From assembly GCF_019458025.1 (NCBI RefSeq), contig NZ_JAHZUY010000031.1, positions 1 to 43,470 of the forward strand: a stretch of DNA of 43,470 bases, given 5' to 3'. Shown piece after piece: positions 35,141-43,343 of this stretch. Each line of letters opens with the position of its first letter. Position 1 is the stretch's first letter. This DNA comes from Caldovatus aquaticus. GTDB taxonomy: Bacteria > Pseudomonadota > Alphaproteobacteria > Acetobacterales > Acetobacteraceae. The translations under genes were made by a program, and so were the position numbers. The notes under the pieces are model-generated. The model had not been told where the DNA came from and ran no database searches. It was given only the letters and a program-made list of their open reading frames with translations.

Positions 35141-35266
35141 TGCCGCGGCGGGTTCCGCCGATTCGCGCCGCGCCATCCCTGCCCCCTGCCGCGCCGCGTT
35201 GCCTTCGGAACGGGCAGCGCGGATGCTCGGGCGATCCGCAGCGCAGCAAGGGAGGCCGAACGCCCG

Positions 35267-36031
35267 ATGTCCGCCACCGCCCAGAAGATCGCCCTCGTCA
35301 CCGGCGCCGGCTCCGGGGTCGGCCGCGCCTGCGCCCTCGGCCTGCTCGCCGCCGGCTGGACGGTCACCCTCGCCGGCCGCCGCCGCGCGGCGCTGGAGGA
35401 GACCGTCGGCCTCGCCCCGGAGGAGGCCCGCGCCCGCACCCTGGTCGTGCCGACGGACGTGGCCGACCCGGCCGCGGTCAACGCCCTCTTCGCCGCGATC
35501 CGGCAGCGCTTCGGGCGGCTCGACCTGCTGTTCAACAACGCCGGCGGGAACGTCCCCGGCACGCCCTTCGAGGACCTCGCGGTCGAGGACTGGAACCGGG
35601 TGGTGGCGGTCAACCTCACCGGCTCCTTCCTCTGCGCCCAGGCGGCGTACCGCCTGATGAAGGAGCAGAACCCGCGAGGCGGGCGAATCATCAACAACGG
35701 CTCGATCAGCGCCCATGCCCCGCGCCCCGACTCGGCGCCCTACACCGCGACCAAGCACGCCATCACTGGCCTCACCAAGAGCATCGCGCTCGACGGGCGG
35801 AAGTACGACATAGCCTGCGGCCAGATCGACATCGGCAACGCCGCCACCCCGATGACCGAGCGCATGCAGCGCGGCGTGAAGCAGGCCAACGGGGAGGTGA
35901 TGGTCGAGCCGACCATGGACGTGCGGCATGTGGCGGATGCCGTGGTCCACATGGCCTCGCTGCCGCTCGACGCCAACATCCTGTTCCTGACGGTGATGGC
36001 GACCAAGATGCCCTTCGTCGGCCGCGGATAG
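35267..36031 (+). CDS. SDR family oxidoreductase
   Basis: This is a classical short-chain dehydrogenase of 254 residues. It has the cofactor motif TGAGSGVG (13-20) with GRRR after strand 2 (arginines suggest NADP), NNAGG, the catalytic Ser in NGSISAH, and YTATK (Tyr/Lys). The C-terminal part ([33 protein letters not shown]) resembles a widespread alphaproteobacterial subgroup of unknown substrate. GGAGG 10 bases upstream supports the ATG at 35267. It stands alone: prkA is divergent, and the aldehyde dehydrogenase genes are convergent. Confidence 0.9.
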   Translation: MSATAQKIALVTGAGSGVGRACALGLLAAGWTVTLAGRRRAALEETVGLAPEEARARTLVVPTDVADPAAVNALFAAIRQRFGRLDLLFNNAGGNVPGTPFEDLAVEDWNRVVAVNLTGSFLCAQAAYRLMKEQNPRGGRIINNGSISAHAPRPDSAPYTATKHAITGLTKSIALDGRKYDIACGQIDIGNAATPMTERMQRGVKQANGEVMVEPTMDVRHVADAVVHMASLPLDANILFLTVMATKMPFVGRG

Positions 36032-36447
36032 GCCCCTCGCGCCGGCGCCGCGCCCCGCCGGGCGGCAGGGGTGGCGCGCGCCAGGCCGCGACCGGCGCTT
36101 CCCCCGCGCCCCCTGCCGGGAGTCCGGTGCGCCGCGCCCCGGCCAGGGCGGCAGGCGTCGCCGGCGCCTCCGTCCGCGCCCACCGCGGGGAGCCGCAGGC
36201 ACGGCCGCGGGCCCGGGCGGGGGCGCGCGGCGCCAGCCTCGGCGACCTGGCCGCAGGGGATCGGGCGACCGCCGCATGCCCCATCCCTCCGGCGCCGCCC
36301 GACGGGCCGGGCGCCCGCCGGGCGAAGCGGCGGGATAGGCCCCGTTTCCCACGCGGCAGAAGCTTCCCATCGCGCCGGTCCTGCCGCCCGGCCAGCCGCG
36401 CGCCGGAGCCGCGCCGGCGCCGGCCCGCCGCCGGCCTATCCCGGCGC
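36032..36447. other. convergent intergenic region with nested inverted repeats
   Basis: This is 416 GC-rich bases between the SDR (plus) and the aldehyde dehydrogenase large subunit (minus). CGGCAGGGG (36063-36071) pairs with CCCCTGCCG (36110-36118), and the enclosed segment contains the perfect 12-base palindrome TGGCGCGCGCCA (36072-36083). This may be a bidirectional terminator. The open frames have only Arg/Pro/Ala-rich products; I see no gene. Confidence 0.4.
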
Positions 36448-38664
36448 TCAGGCTCCCCGTTCCGCCGCCGCGGCGCGGAACTTCGCCGGCGTGAAGGGAA
36501 CCGAGCGCAGCCGCACCCCGGTCGCGTCGAACACCGCGTTGCTCACCGCCGAGGGCACGACCGCCGCCGTCGGCTCGCCGGCCCCCCAGGGCCGCTCGTT
36601 CGGCCGGTCGATCAGCTCGACGACGATCTCCGGCACCTCCGGGAAGCCGATCACCGGGTAGCTCGCCCAGTCGAGGCTGGTCACCGCCCGGCGGTCGAAG
36701 GTCAGCTCCTCCTTCAGGGTGCGGCTCAGCGTGTGGATGACGTTGCCTTCGACCTGCGCCTTCACCCCGTCCGGATTGATGATCTGTCCGCAGTCGTGGG
36801 TGCAGAGGAAGCGGGTGACGCGGATCTCCCCGGTGCGGCGGTTGACCTCCACCTCGGCCACCGCGGCGACGTAGGTGCGCGTCAGCTCGTACTTGCAGTA
36901 GCTGACGCCGCGGCCGCGCAGCACCTCGCCGCCGCGCTCGCGCTGCGGCGAGGGGCGGGTCTGCCAGCCGGCCAGCCGCGCCACCCGCTCCAGCACCTCC
37001 CGCCCGCGCCGGTCGTCGGCGGGCAGGTAGCGGAGGCGGTACTCGATCGGGTCCGCCCCCGCGGCGGCCGCCAGCTCGTCGAGGAAGGCCTCGTTGGCGT
37101 AGGTGTTCTGCATCCGCCCCGGCGTGCGGATCCAGCTCGGCCGGAAGGGCGTCGTCTCCAGCCGGTGGCAGACCGTCCTCACCGCCGGGAAGGCGTAGGG
37201 CGTGGCCAGGTTGTGGATGATGTTGCCGGGGTTGATCTGGCTCTCCCGCGGCAGGCCGGCCAGCTCGGCGGCCGCCAGATCGACGTTGCCGCCGGCGCCC
37301 TTGGGGATGAAGGCCTCGCTCTCCCAGCCGACCACCCGGCCCTCGGCGTCCAGCCCGGCGCGCAGATCGACCAGCGTCGGCGGGCCCTTCGGGTCCCACC
37401 CATGCTCGTCGGCGCGCATCCACTGCACGCGCACCGGCCGCCCGACGGCGCGCGCCAGAAGCGCGGCGTCGGCCGCCGCGTCCTCGTGCCCGTTGCGGCC
37501 GTAGCAGCCGGAGCCCTCCATGTAGATGCAGCGCACCTGCTCGACCGGCATGCCGAGCATCAGGGCGAGCTGCTTGCGCAGGTTGTGCGTGGCCTGGCTC
37601 GCCGACCAGACGGTGAGCCTGCCGTCGCGGAACTCCGCCACCGCGCAGGACGGGCCCATCGAGCCGTGGGTGTGGATCGGGAAGTCGTAGGTGGCCGAGA
37701 GCTTGCGCGGCGCCGCCGCGATGGCGGCGGCGGGGTCGCCGCGCTCGCTCGTCACCTGGCGCTGGGCGACAGGGGTGGCGCGGACATGCTCCCAGAGCCG
37801 CGCCTGCTCCGGCAGGCCGGCCCAGTCGGACCAGCGCACGCGCAGCTCCCCCGCGGCGCGGATCGCCGCCCACTCGGTCTCGGCCACCACGCCGACGAAG
37901 GCGCCCTGGTGGACGACGCGCACCACGCCGGGGATGCCGCGCACGCTCGCCTCGTCCACCGCGAGCGCGGTCGCGCCGAGCGCCGGCGGGCGCACCGGCC
38001 GGCCGTGCAGCATGCCGGGGAGGCGGAAGTCGTGGACGTAGCGGAAGGTGCCGAACACCTTGTCCGGGATGTCGAGCCGCGGCACGGCGCGGCCGACGAT
38101 CCGCCGCGCCTCGGGCGGCTTGATCGGCGCGTTGGCGTCGAGCTTGAGGCGGAACGCCTTGCCGCCGACCAGCTCGCCATAGCTCGCGCGGCGCCCGTCG
38201 GGGGCGATGACGACGCCCTCCTCGATGCGCAGGCCCTCGGCCGGGACGCCGAGCCGCTGCGCCGCCTCGCGCAGCAGCGCCTGGCGCGCCGTCGCGGCGG
38301 CCTGGCGGAGCTGGACGCCGCCGTTCTGGATCGAGAGCGAGCCGTAGGTGGGTCCCTGGTCCGGCGTCAGCGCCGTGTCGCCCTCGACCACGGCGACGCG
38401 GGCGAGCGGCACGTCCAGCTCCTCGGCGGCGATCTGGGCGAGGCCGGTGCGCACCCCGGTGCCGAGGTCGACCTTGCCGGAATAGACCGTCACCCGCCCC
38501 TCGCCGTCGATGGCGAGGAAACTGTCCACCTCGTCGGTCGCCACCGGCTTCTCGGCCCAGGCGCGGGCGCCGCGCGGGGCGCCGCCGAGGGCGAAGGCGA
38601 CCAGCATCCCGCCGCCGGCGGCGGCCGCCTTGAGGAAGCCGCGCCGCTCGATCATCCCGTCCAT
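36448..38664 (-). CDS. xanthine dehydrogenase family molybdopterin-binding subunit (IorB-like)
   Basis: This is the large subunit of a molybdenum hydroxylase that oxidises aldehydes or N-heterocycles, probably periplasmic. The 738-residue protein has a twin-arginine signal at its N-terminus (MIERRGFLKAAAAGGGM). Mo-cofactor motifs are GKVDLGTGVRTGLAQIAAEE, GPTYGSLSIQNGG, the FGTFRYVHDFRLPGMLHG region, and the active-site glutamate in WGAGEPTAAVVPSAVSNA. The length and single-chain form resemble isoquinoline 1-oxidoreductase IorB rather than XdhB/CoxL. The ATG at 38664 has GGAGG 5 bases upstream; an internal ATG at 38655 is the alternative. It lies 11 bases after the 2Fe-2S subunit gene. No FAD or cytochrome subunit is adjacent. 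Confidence 0.9.
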   Translation of the reverse strand: MDGMIERRGFLKAAAAGGGMLVAFALGGAPRGARAWAEKPVATDEVDSFLAIDGEGRVTVYSGKVDLGTGVRTGLAQIAAEELDVPLARVAVVEGDTALTPDQGPTYGSLSIQNGGVQLRQAAATARQALLREAAQRLGVPAEGLRIEEGVVIAPDGRRASYGELVGGKAFRLKLDANAPIKPPEARRIVGRAVPRLDIPDKVFGTFRYVHDFRLPGMLHGRPVRPPALGATALAVDEASVRGIPGVVRVVHQGAFVGVVAETEWAAIRAAGELRVRWSDWAGLPEQARLWEHVRATPVAQRQVTSERGDPAAAIAAAPRKLSATYDFPIHTHGSMGPSCAVAEFRDGRLTVWSASQATHNLRKQLALMLGMPVEQVRCIYMEGSGCYGRNGHEDAAADAALLARAVGRPVRVQWMRADEHGWDPKGPPTLVDLRAGLDAEGRVVGWESEAFIPKGAGGNVDLAAAELAGLPRESQINPGNIIHNLATPYAFPAVRTVCHRLETTPFRPSWIRTPGRMQNTYANEAFLDELAAAAGADPIEYRLRYLPADDRRGREVLERVARLAGWQTRPSPQRERGGEVLRGRGVSYCKYELTRTYVAAVAEVEVNRRTGEIRVTRFLCTHDCGQIINPDGVKAQVEGNVIHTLSRTLKEELTFDRRAVTSLDWASYPVIGFPEVPEIVVELIDRPNERPWGAGEPTAAVVPSAVSNAVFDATGVRLRSVPFTPAKFRAAAAERGA

Positions 38665-38675
38665 CCTCGCCTCCC

Positions 38676-39143
38676 TCAGCCCCGGGTCGCGGCGCGCAGC
38701 ACCGCCGCGACGACGCGCGGATGGGTGCCGCAGCGGCAGATGTTGCCGGCCAGCGCCTGCCTGACCTGCGCCTCCGTCGGGCGGGGGTTCTTCGCCAGGA
38801 AGGCGGCGGCCTCCATGATCATGCCGTTGGTGCAGTAGCCGCACTGCACGGCCTGCTCGGCGATGAACGCGGCCTGCACGGGATGCGGCCGCTCCGGCGT
38901 GCCGAGGCCCTCGAGGGTGGTGATCCGCTTGCCCGCGGCCGCCGCCAGCGGCAGCGAGCAGGAGCGCACCGCTTCGCCCTCGACATGCACGGTGCAGGCG
39001 CCGCACTGGGCGAGGCCGCAGCCGTAATGCGGCCCGGTCAGGCCGAGATCGTTGCGCAGCGCGTAGAGCAGCGGCATCTGCGGATCATCGGCCGTCACCG
39101 AGACGGGGCGGCCGTTGACGATCATCGCCACGGTCTGGCTCAT
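38676..39143 (-). CDS. (2Fe-2S)-binding subunit of the aldehyde/isoquinoline-type dehydrogenase
   Basis: This is the small electron-transfer subunit, 155 residues. The N-terminal plant-type ferredoxin domain has Cys42, Cys47, Cys50 (GCGLAQCGAC) and Cys62. The C-terminal helical domain has the second cluster in CGYCTNGMIM and GNICRCGTH. It pairs with the molybdopterin subunit immediately downstream, 11 bases away. It has no export signal, as usual; these subunits can be carried across by the Tat signal of the large subunit. Confidence 0.93.
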   Translation of the reverse strand: MSQTVAMIVNGRPVSVTADDPQMPLLYALRNDLGLTGPHYGCGLAQCGACTVHVEGEAVRSCSLPLAAAAGKRITTLEGLGTPERPHPVQAAFIAEQAVQCGYCTNGMIMEAAAFLAKNPRPTEAQVRQALAGNICRCGTHPRVVAAVLRAATRG

Positions 39144-39360
39144 TCCTCGCTTCCTCCCCGGCCGGACGATCCGGTGCCGGCCGTGCTCCTGCCTCGCCGC
39201 TAGGGAAGCGCAGGCGCGGGCCCCGGCGCAATCCCGGCGTCGCCGCGCCGCCCCGCCGAGGCTGACAAGGCGGGCCCGGGGGCGGCATATAGGGGGCGAT
39301 CCGACCGGGCCGCCCGGCGCGCCGGCGCCGGGCCGGCCGGTCCCCAACGCGGAGATGCCC

Positions 39361-40200
39361 ATGTCGGCCCAGCTCCAGCCCCTCTCCGGCGAGGCCGGTC
39401 CGGCCGCGCCGCCCCTCCTGCTGCGCCGCGACGAGGGCGGCGGGGTCCATGTCCTCACCCTCAACCGGCCGGCGGCGCGCAACGCCCTCTCGCTCGCCAT
39501 GCTCGACGCGCTCGCCGCGGCGTTCGGGGAGATCGCCGCCGACTCCGCGGTGCGCGCCGTGGTGCTCGCCGCCGAGGGGCCGGTCTTCTCCGCCGGCCAC
39601 GACCTGCGCGAGCTCACCGCCCGCCGCGCCGACCCGGACGGCGGCCGCGCCTTCTTCGAAACCACCATGACGCGCTGCGCCGAGGTGATGCAGGCCATCA
39701 CCGCGCTGCCCCAGCCCGTGATCGCCGCCGTCCAGGGCGTGGCCACCGCGGCCGGCTGCCAGCTCGTCGCCACCTGCGACCTCGCGGTGGCCTCGACCGA
39801 GGCGCGCTTCTGCACCCCCGGCGTGGACATCGGCCTGTTCTGCTCGACCCCGGCGGTCGCCCTCTCGCGCGCCGTGCCGCCGAAGCCGGCGATGGAGATG
39901 CTGCTGCTCGGCGAGATGATCCCGGCCGAGGAGGCGCGGCGCATCCACCTGGTCAACCGCGTGGTGCCGCCCGCGGAGGTGATGCCGACGGCGCTCGACC
40001 TCGCGCGGCGGATCGCCGCGCGCTCGGCGCTGACGGTCCGGCTCGGCAAGCGGAACTTCTACCGCCAGCTCGGCCGGCCGCTGGCGGAGGCCTACGCCTG
40101 CTCCGCCGCCGCCATGGTCGAGAACCTGATGGCAGAGGACGCCGCCGAGGGGATCGGCGCCTTCCTCGGCAAGCGCAAGCCGGTGTGGAAGGACCGCTGA
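39361..40200 (+). CDS. enoyl-CoA hydratase/isomerase family protein lacking catalytic glutamates
   Basis: This is a crotonase-fold protein of 279 residues. The CoA/oxyanion elements are present (FSAGHDLREL near 77-86 and VATAAGCQLVATCDLAVAS). At the positions of the two catalytic glutamates of enoyl-CoA hydratase (E144 and E164 of the rat enzyme) it has Gln134 and Gly154, so ordinary hydratase activity is doubtful. It resembles the ECHDC3-type subgroup (CTPGVDIGLFCSTPAVAL). The ATG at 39361 follows GGAG; another ATG at 39355 is in frame. It precedes an acyl-CoA synthetase by 2 bases, so the pair is one operon. A weak promoter-like CTGACA-N18-CATATA lies at 39262-39291. Confidence 0.88.
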   Translation: MSAQLQPLSGEAGPAAPPLLLRRDEGGGVHVLTLNRPAARNALSLAMLDALAAAFGEIAADSAVRAVVLAAEGPVFSAGHDLRELTARRADPDGGRAFFETTMTRCAEVMQAITALPQPVIAAVQGVATAAGCQLVATCDLAVASTEARFCTPGVDIGLFCSTPAVALSRAVPPKPAMEMLLLGEMIPAEEARRIHLVNRVVPPAEVMPTALDLARRIAARSALTVRLGKRNFYRQLGRPLAEAYACSAAAMVENLMAEDAAEGIGAFLGKRKPVWKDR

Positions 40201-40202
40201 GC

Positions 40203-41837
40203 ATGGCCGCCGCCGACTACGACGCGCTGCCGCGGGTCGCCGCCAACCACCAGCCGCTGACCCCGCTGCTGTTCCTCGAGCGCGCCGCGCAGGTCTTCCC
40301 CGACCACACTGCCGTGCTGCATGCGGGACGGGCCATGCCCTACCGGGAGCTGCGCGACCGCTGCGTGCGCCTCGCCCATGCGCTCGCGCGGCGCGGCATC
40401 GGCCGCGGCGACACGGTGGCGGCGCTGCTGCCCAACATCCCCGCGATGCTGGAGTGCCACTACGGCGTGCCGATGGCGGGCGCGGTGCTGAACACGATCA
40501 ACACCCGGCTCGACGCCGGCACCATCGCCTACATCCTCGACCACGGCGAGGCCCGGGCGGTCCTGGTGGACAGGGAGTTCATGCCGGTGCTGCGCCCGGC
40601 GCTCGCGGAGTGCCGGGCGCGCCCGATGGTGATCGAGGTGGACGACCCGCTGGCGCCGGAGGGCGCGCAGGCCGAGACGCTGGGCGGTGTGCCCTACGAG
40701 GCGCTGCTCGCCGAGGGCGATCCGTCCTTCGCCTGGCCGCTGCCGCGCGACGAGTGGGACGCCATCACGCTGAACTACACCTCCGGCACCACGGGGCGGC
40801 CGAAGGGCGTGGTCTATCACCACCGCGGGGCGCACCTGCTGGCGGTGGGCAACGTGCTGTCGGCGGGGATGGGGAAGCACCCCGTCTATCTCTGGACCCT
40901 GCCGATGTTCCACTGCAACGGCTGGTGCTTCCCCTGGACCGTCTCCGCCGTCGCCGGCACCCATGTCTGCCTGCGCGCGGTGCGGGGCCCCGAGATGTGG
41001 CGGCTGATCGCGGAGCACGGCGTCACCCACATGTGCGGCGCGCCGATCGTCATGGCGACGCTGCTCAACACGCCGGAGGCGGAGAAGCGCCCCCTCCCCC
41101 ACGCCGTGCAGTTCGTCGTCGCCGCCGCGCCGCCGCCCGAGAGCGTGCTCGCGGCGATGCGCGCGGCGGGCTTCGCGGTCTGCCACGTCTACGGCCTGAC
41201 CGAGGTCTACGGCCCCGCCGTGGTGAACGAGTGGCACGCCGAGTGGGAGGCGCGGCCGCTCGCCGAGCAGGCCGCGCTGATGGCGCGCCAGGGCGTGCGC
41301 TACCTCGCCCTCGAGGGGCTGGAGGTGATGGACCCCGCGACCCTGCGGCCCGTGCCGGCGGACGGCGCCACCCTCGGCGAGGTGATGATGCGCGGCAACG
41401 TGGTGATGAAGGGCTACCTCAAGGACCCGGCCGCGACCGAGGCCGCCTTCGCCGGCGGCTGGTTCCACACCGGCGACCTCGCGGTGCGCCACCCCGACGG
41501 CTACATCCAGCTCAAGGACCGCTCCAAGGACATCATCATCTCGGGCGGGGAGAACATCTCCTCGATCGAGGTCGAGGAGGTGCTGTTCAAGCACCCGGCG
41601 GTCGCGCTCGCCGCAGTGGTGGCGAAGCCGGACGAGAAGTGGGGCGAGACGCCCTGCGCCTTCGTCGAGCTGAAGCCGGGCGCCAGCGCCACCGCCGAGG
41701 AGCTGATCGCCTTCTGCCGCGAGCGCATGGCGCACTTCAAGGCGCCGCGCGCGGTGGTGTTCACGGAGCTGCCGAAGACCTCGACCGGCAAGATCCAGAA
41801 GCACGTGCTGCGGGAGCTGGCACGCAAGGGGGCCTGA
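40203..41837 (+). CDS. acyl-CoA synthetase (AMP-binding, DmdB-like medium/aryl acyl-CoA ligase)
   Basis: This enzyme activates a carboxylic acid to its CoA thioester via an acyl-adenylate. The 544-residue ANL-superfamily protein has the P-loop YTSGTTGRPKGV (about 192-203), the A5 region VYGLTEVYGP, the hinge motif GWFHTGDLAV, KDRSKDIIISGGENISSIEVE, and the C-terminal catalytic lysine in TSTGKIQK. It is closest in pattern to long-chain/methylthiopropionate-type (DmdB) ligases; the acid is not deducible. It starts 2 bases after the crotonase-like gene. Together they suggest activation and further handling of an imported organic acid. Confidence 0.93.
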   Translation: MAAADYDALPRVAANHQPLTPLLFLERAAQVFPDHTAVLHAGRAMPYRELRDRCVRLAHALARRGIGRGDTVAALLPNIPAMLECHYGVPMAGAVLNTINTRLDAGTIAYILDHGEARAVLVDREFMPVLRPALAECRARPMVIEVDDPLAPEGAQAETLGGVPYEALLAEGDPSFAWPLPRDEWDAITLNYTSGTTGRPKGVVYHHRGAHLLAVGNVLSAGMGKHPVYLWTLPMFHCNGWCFPWTVSAVAGTHVCLRAVRGPEMWRLIAEHGVTHMCGAPIVMATLLNTPEAEKRPLPHAVQFVVAAAPPPESVLAAMRAAGFAVCHVYGLTEVYGPAVVNEWHAEWEARPLAEQAALMARQGVRYLALEGLEVMDPATLRPVPADGATLGEVMMRGNVVMKGYLKDPAATEAAFAGGWFHTGDLAVRHPDGYIQLKDRSKDIIISGGENISSIEVEEVLFKHPAVALAAVVAKPDEKWGETPCAFVELKPGASATAEELIAFCRERMAHFKAPRAVVFTELPKTSTGKIQKHVLRELARKGA

Positions 41838-41870
41838 GCGGCCGGCCGGCCCCTGCCGCGGCGGGGCCGC

Positions 41871-43331
41871 TCAGGCCTGGCGCCACGCGGGCGGCACGTG
41901 GCGGAACGGCAGGGCGGCGAGGTCGAGCGCGGCCGGCCCCGGGCAGTCGCACTCGACGATCGCGCTGCACCGCCCGGCGAAGGCGGCACGGAAGTGGTTC
42001 TTCGCCTTGTTGGCGAGCAGCCGCGTCGCGCCGAGGTCTATGCCGTGCAGGGCGAAGAAGGCCGGATCCACCGCCGCCTCCTTGCGCGCCGTGCAGATGA
42101 CGCGGAGTGCCGGGCCGAGGCGCAGCACGCAGGTCGCGCCGAGGTCCACCGGCGCGCCGCGCTCCATCGGGCCCTCGTTGACGAAGCGGCCGTCGGTGAG
42201 GCGCTCGACCTCGGCCTCGACGACGACGGGCGGGCCGAACATCCCCGTCAGCCGGCCGCCGAGCGGGCGGGTGATGCGGGCGCCGACGCCGGCCGCCCGC
42301 GCCGCGGCGACGGTGGCGGGGTCGTGCAGGAAGGCGAACACGGCCGGGACCTCGAGCCGCGCCTCGACCAGGGCGCGCAGCAGGCCCGGCGTGTCGGCGA
42401 TGCCGCCGGAGAGCGGGTTGTCGGCCGGGTCGAGCAGCGCCACCAGGCCGGGCGGGGCGGCGAGCGCCTGGCGCAGCGCCGCCGCCGGGCCGGGCAGCGT
42501 CACGGCGAAGCGCGCGCGCCGCGCGGCGATCGAGTCGGCCAGCCGCTCGGCCAGCGCGCGGGCGGCGCCGGCGTCCTCCGCCCAGACCATCGCGGCGGGG
42601 CCGGCATGGGGGCTGTCGCCCCAGGCGAAGCCGCCGAAGAGCGAGGCGTCCAGCACCGGCGGCCGCTCCGCCGCCGCCGCCTCGGCCCAGACCTCCGCCA
42701 TCGGGCCGCTTTCGTCGCGCATGTGGAAGCTGTGCAGCACCACCGGCCGCTTGGCGATGTGCCCCGCGGCGCGCGGCGCGCCGCCGATGGCGCGTTCGAG
42801 CAGGGCGAGGGCGCGCATCGCCGCGCGGTCCATGTCCACGTGCGGGTAGGTGCGGTAGGCCGAGGCGCCGTCGAGCAGTTCCGCCGCCTCCGGCGCCATG
42901 TTGGCGTGGAAGTCGAAGCTCGCGGTGATCGGCACGTTCCTGCCGACGAGGGAGCGGATGCGGCGGAGCGTGGCGAGGTCGGCCTCCGCGTCGCTCTCGG
43001 TCACGCAGGCGCCGTGCAGCGAGAGGTAGATCCCGTCGAAGCGCCCCGCCTGGAGCGCCGCCTCGACCTCGGCCCGCCAGGCGGCCATTGCCGCATCCGC
43101 CATCGGTCCCCCGGGCTGCGCGGCGGCGCAGCGCAGCACGGTCGCGCGCCAGCCCGGCCGCGCGGCGAGGAAGGCGGCGACCGCGCCGAGCTCCGTCGCC
43201 GTGCCGGCGTAGCGCGCCAGCGCCTCCGGCCCCGCGGTCCACTCGCGCGATTCGAAGGCGGATTGCGGCGTGGGAACGGGCGCGAAGGAGTTCCCCTCGA
43301 ACCACAGGCGGGCGACGGCGATGTGCGGCAT
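41871..43331 (-). CDS. M81 family metallopeptidase (MlrC-like)
   Basis: This protein is related to microcystinase C, 486 residues. The N-terminal DUF1485 region has IAVARLWFEGNSFAPVPT, SLHGAC, the metal-binding DFHAN and TYPHVDM elements, and a D-rich loop at LLDPADNPLSGG. The MlrC C-terminal domain begins near the LGGRLTGMFGPPV region and ends with KEAAVDPAFFALHGIDL. The N-terminus is complete by homology. The IS ends only 12 bases upstream of the ATG, so the natural promoter and probably the Shine-Dalgarno are replaced; the transposase reads in the same direction into this gene. The true substrate is unknown; many family members are not microcystin-specific. Confidence 0.9.
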   Translation of the reverse strand: MPHIAVARLWFEGNSFAPVPTPQSAFESREWTAGPEALARYAGTATELGAVAAFLAARPGWRATVLRCAAAQPGGPMADAAMAAWRAEVEAALQAGRFDGIYLSLHGACVTESDAEADLATLRRIRSLVGRNVPITASFDFHANMAPEAAELLDGASAYRTYPHVDMDRAAMRALALLERAIGGAPRAAGHIAKRPVVLHSFHMRDESGPMAEVWAEAAAAERPPVLDASLFGGFAWGDSPHAGPAAMVWAEDAGAARALAERLADSIAARRARFAVTLPGPAAALRQALAAPPGLVALLDPADNPLSGGIADTPGLLRALVEARLEVPAVFAFLHDPATVAAARAAGVGARITRPLGGRLTGMFGPPVVVEAEVERLTDGRFVNEGPMERGAPVDLGATCVLRLGPALRVICTARKEAAVDPAFFALHGIDLGATRLLANKAKNHFRAAFAGRCSAIVECDCPGPAALDLAALPFRHVPPAWRQA

Positions 43332-43343
43332 GGCGGCATCAGC

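Larger units (their letters stand above)
34735..35266. other. long divergent intergenic region between prkA and an SDR gene
   Basis: This 532-base stretch has no supported gene; open frames here lack recognisable families. It includes the AT-richest patch nearby (about 34890-34990), a 20-base imperfect palindrome (34910-34929), a short palindrome ACAGGAGCCTGT (about 35015-35026) and an 8-bp inverted repeat (35111-35140). On the minus strand GGAAC (34971-34975) is followed after 16 bases by CGCTT, a distant match to the EcfG-type promoter GGAAC-N16/17-CGTT, which would suit a stress operon but is not convincing. Confidence 0.45.

Noticed and set aside
40185-40203. Upstream in-frame ATG at 40185 for the acyl-CoA synthetase
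   Set aside because: It would overlap the crotonase-like gene by 16 bases and add six residues absent from family N-termini; the Shine-Dalgarno GGAAGGA suits the ATG at 40203.
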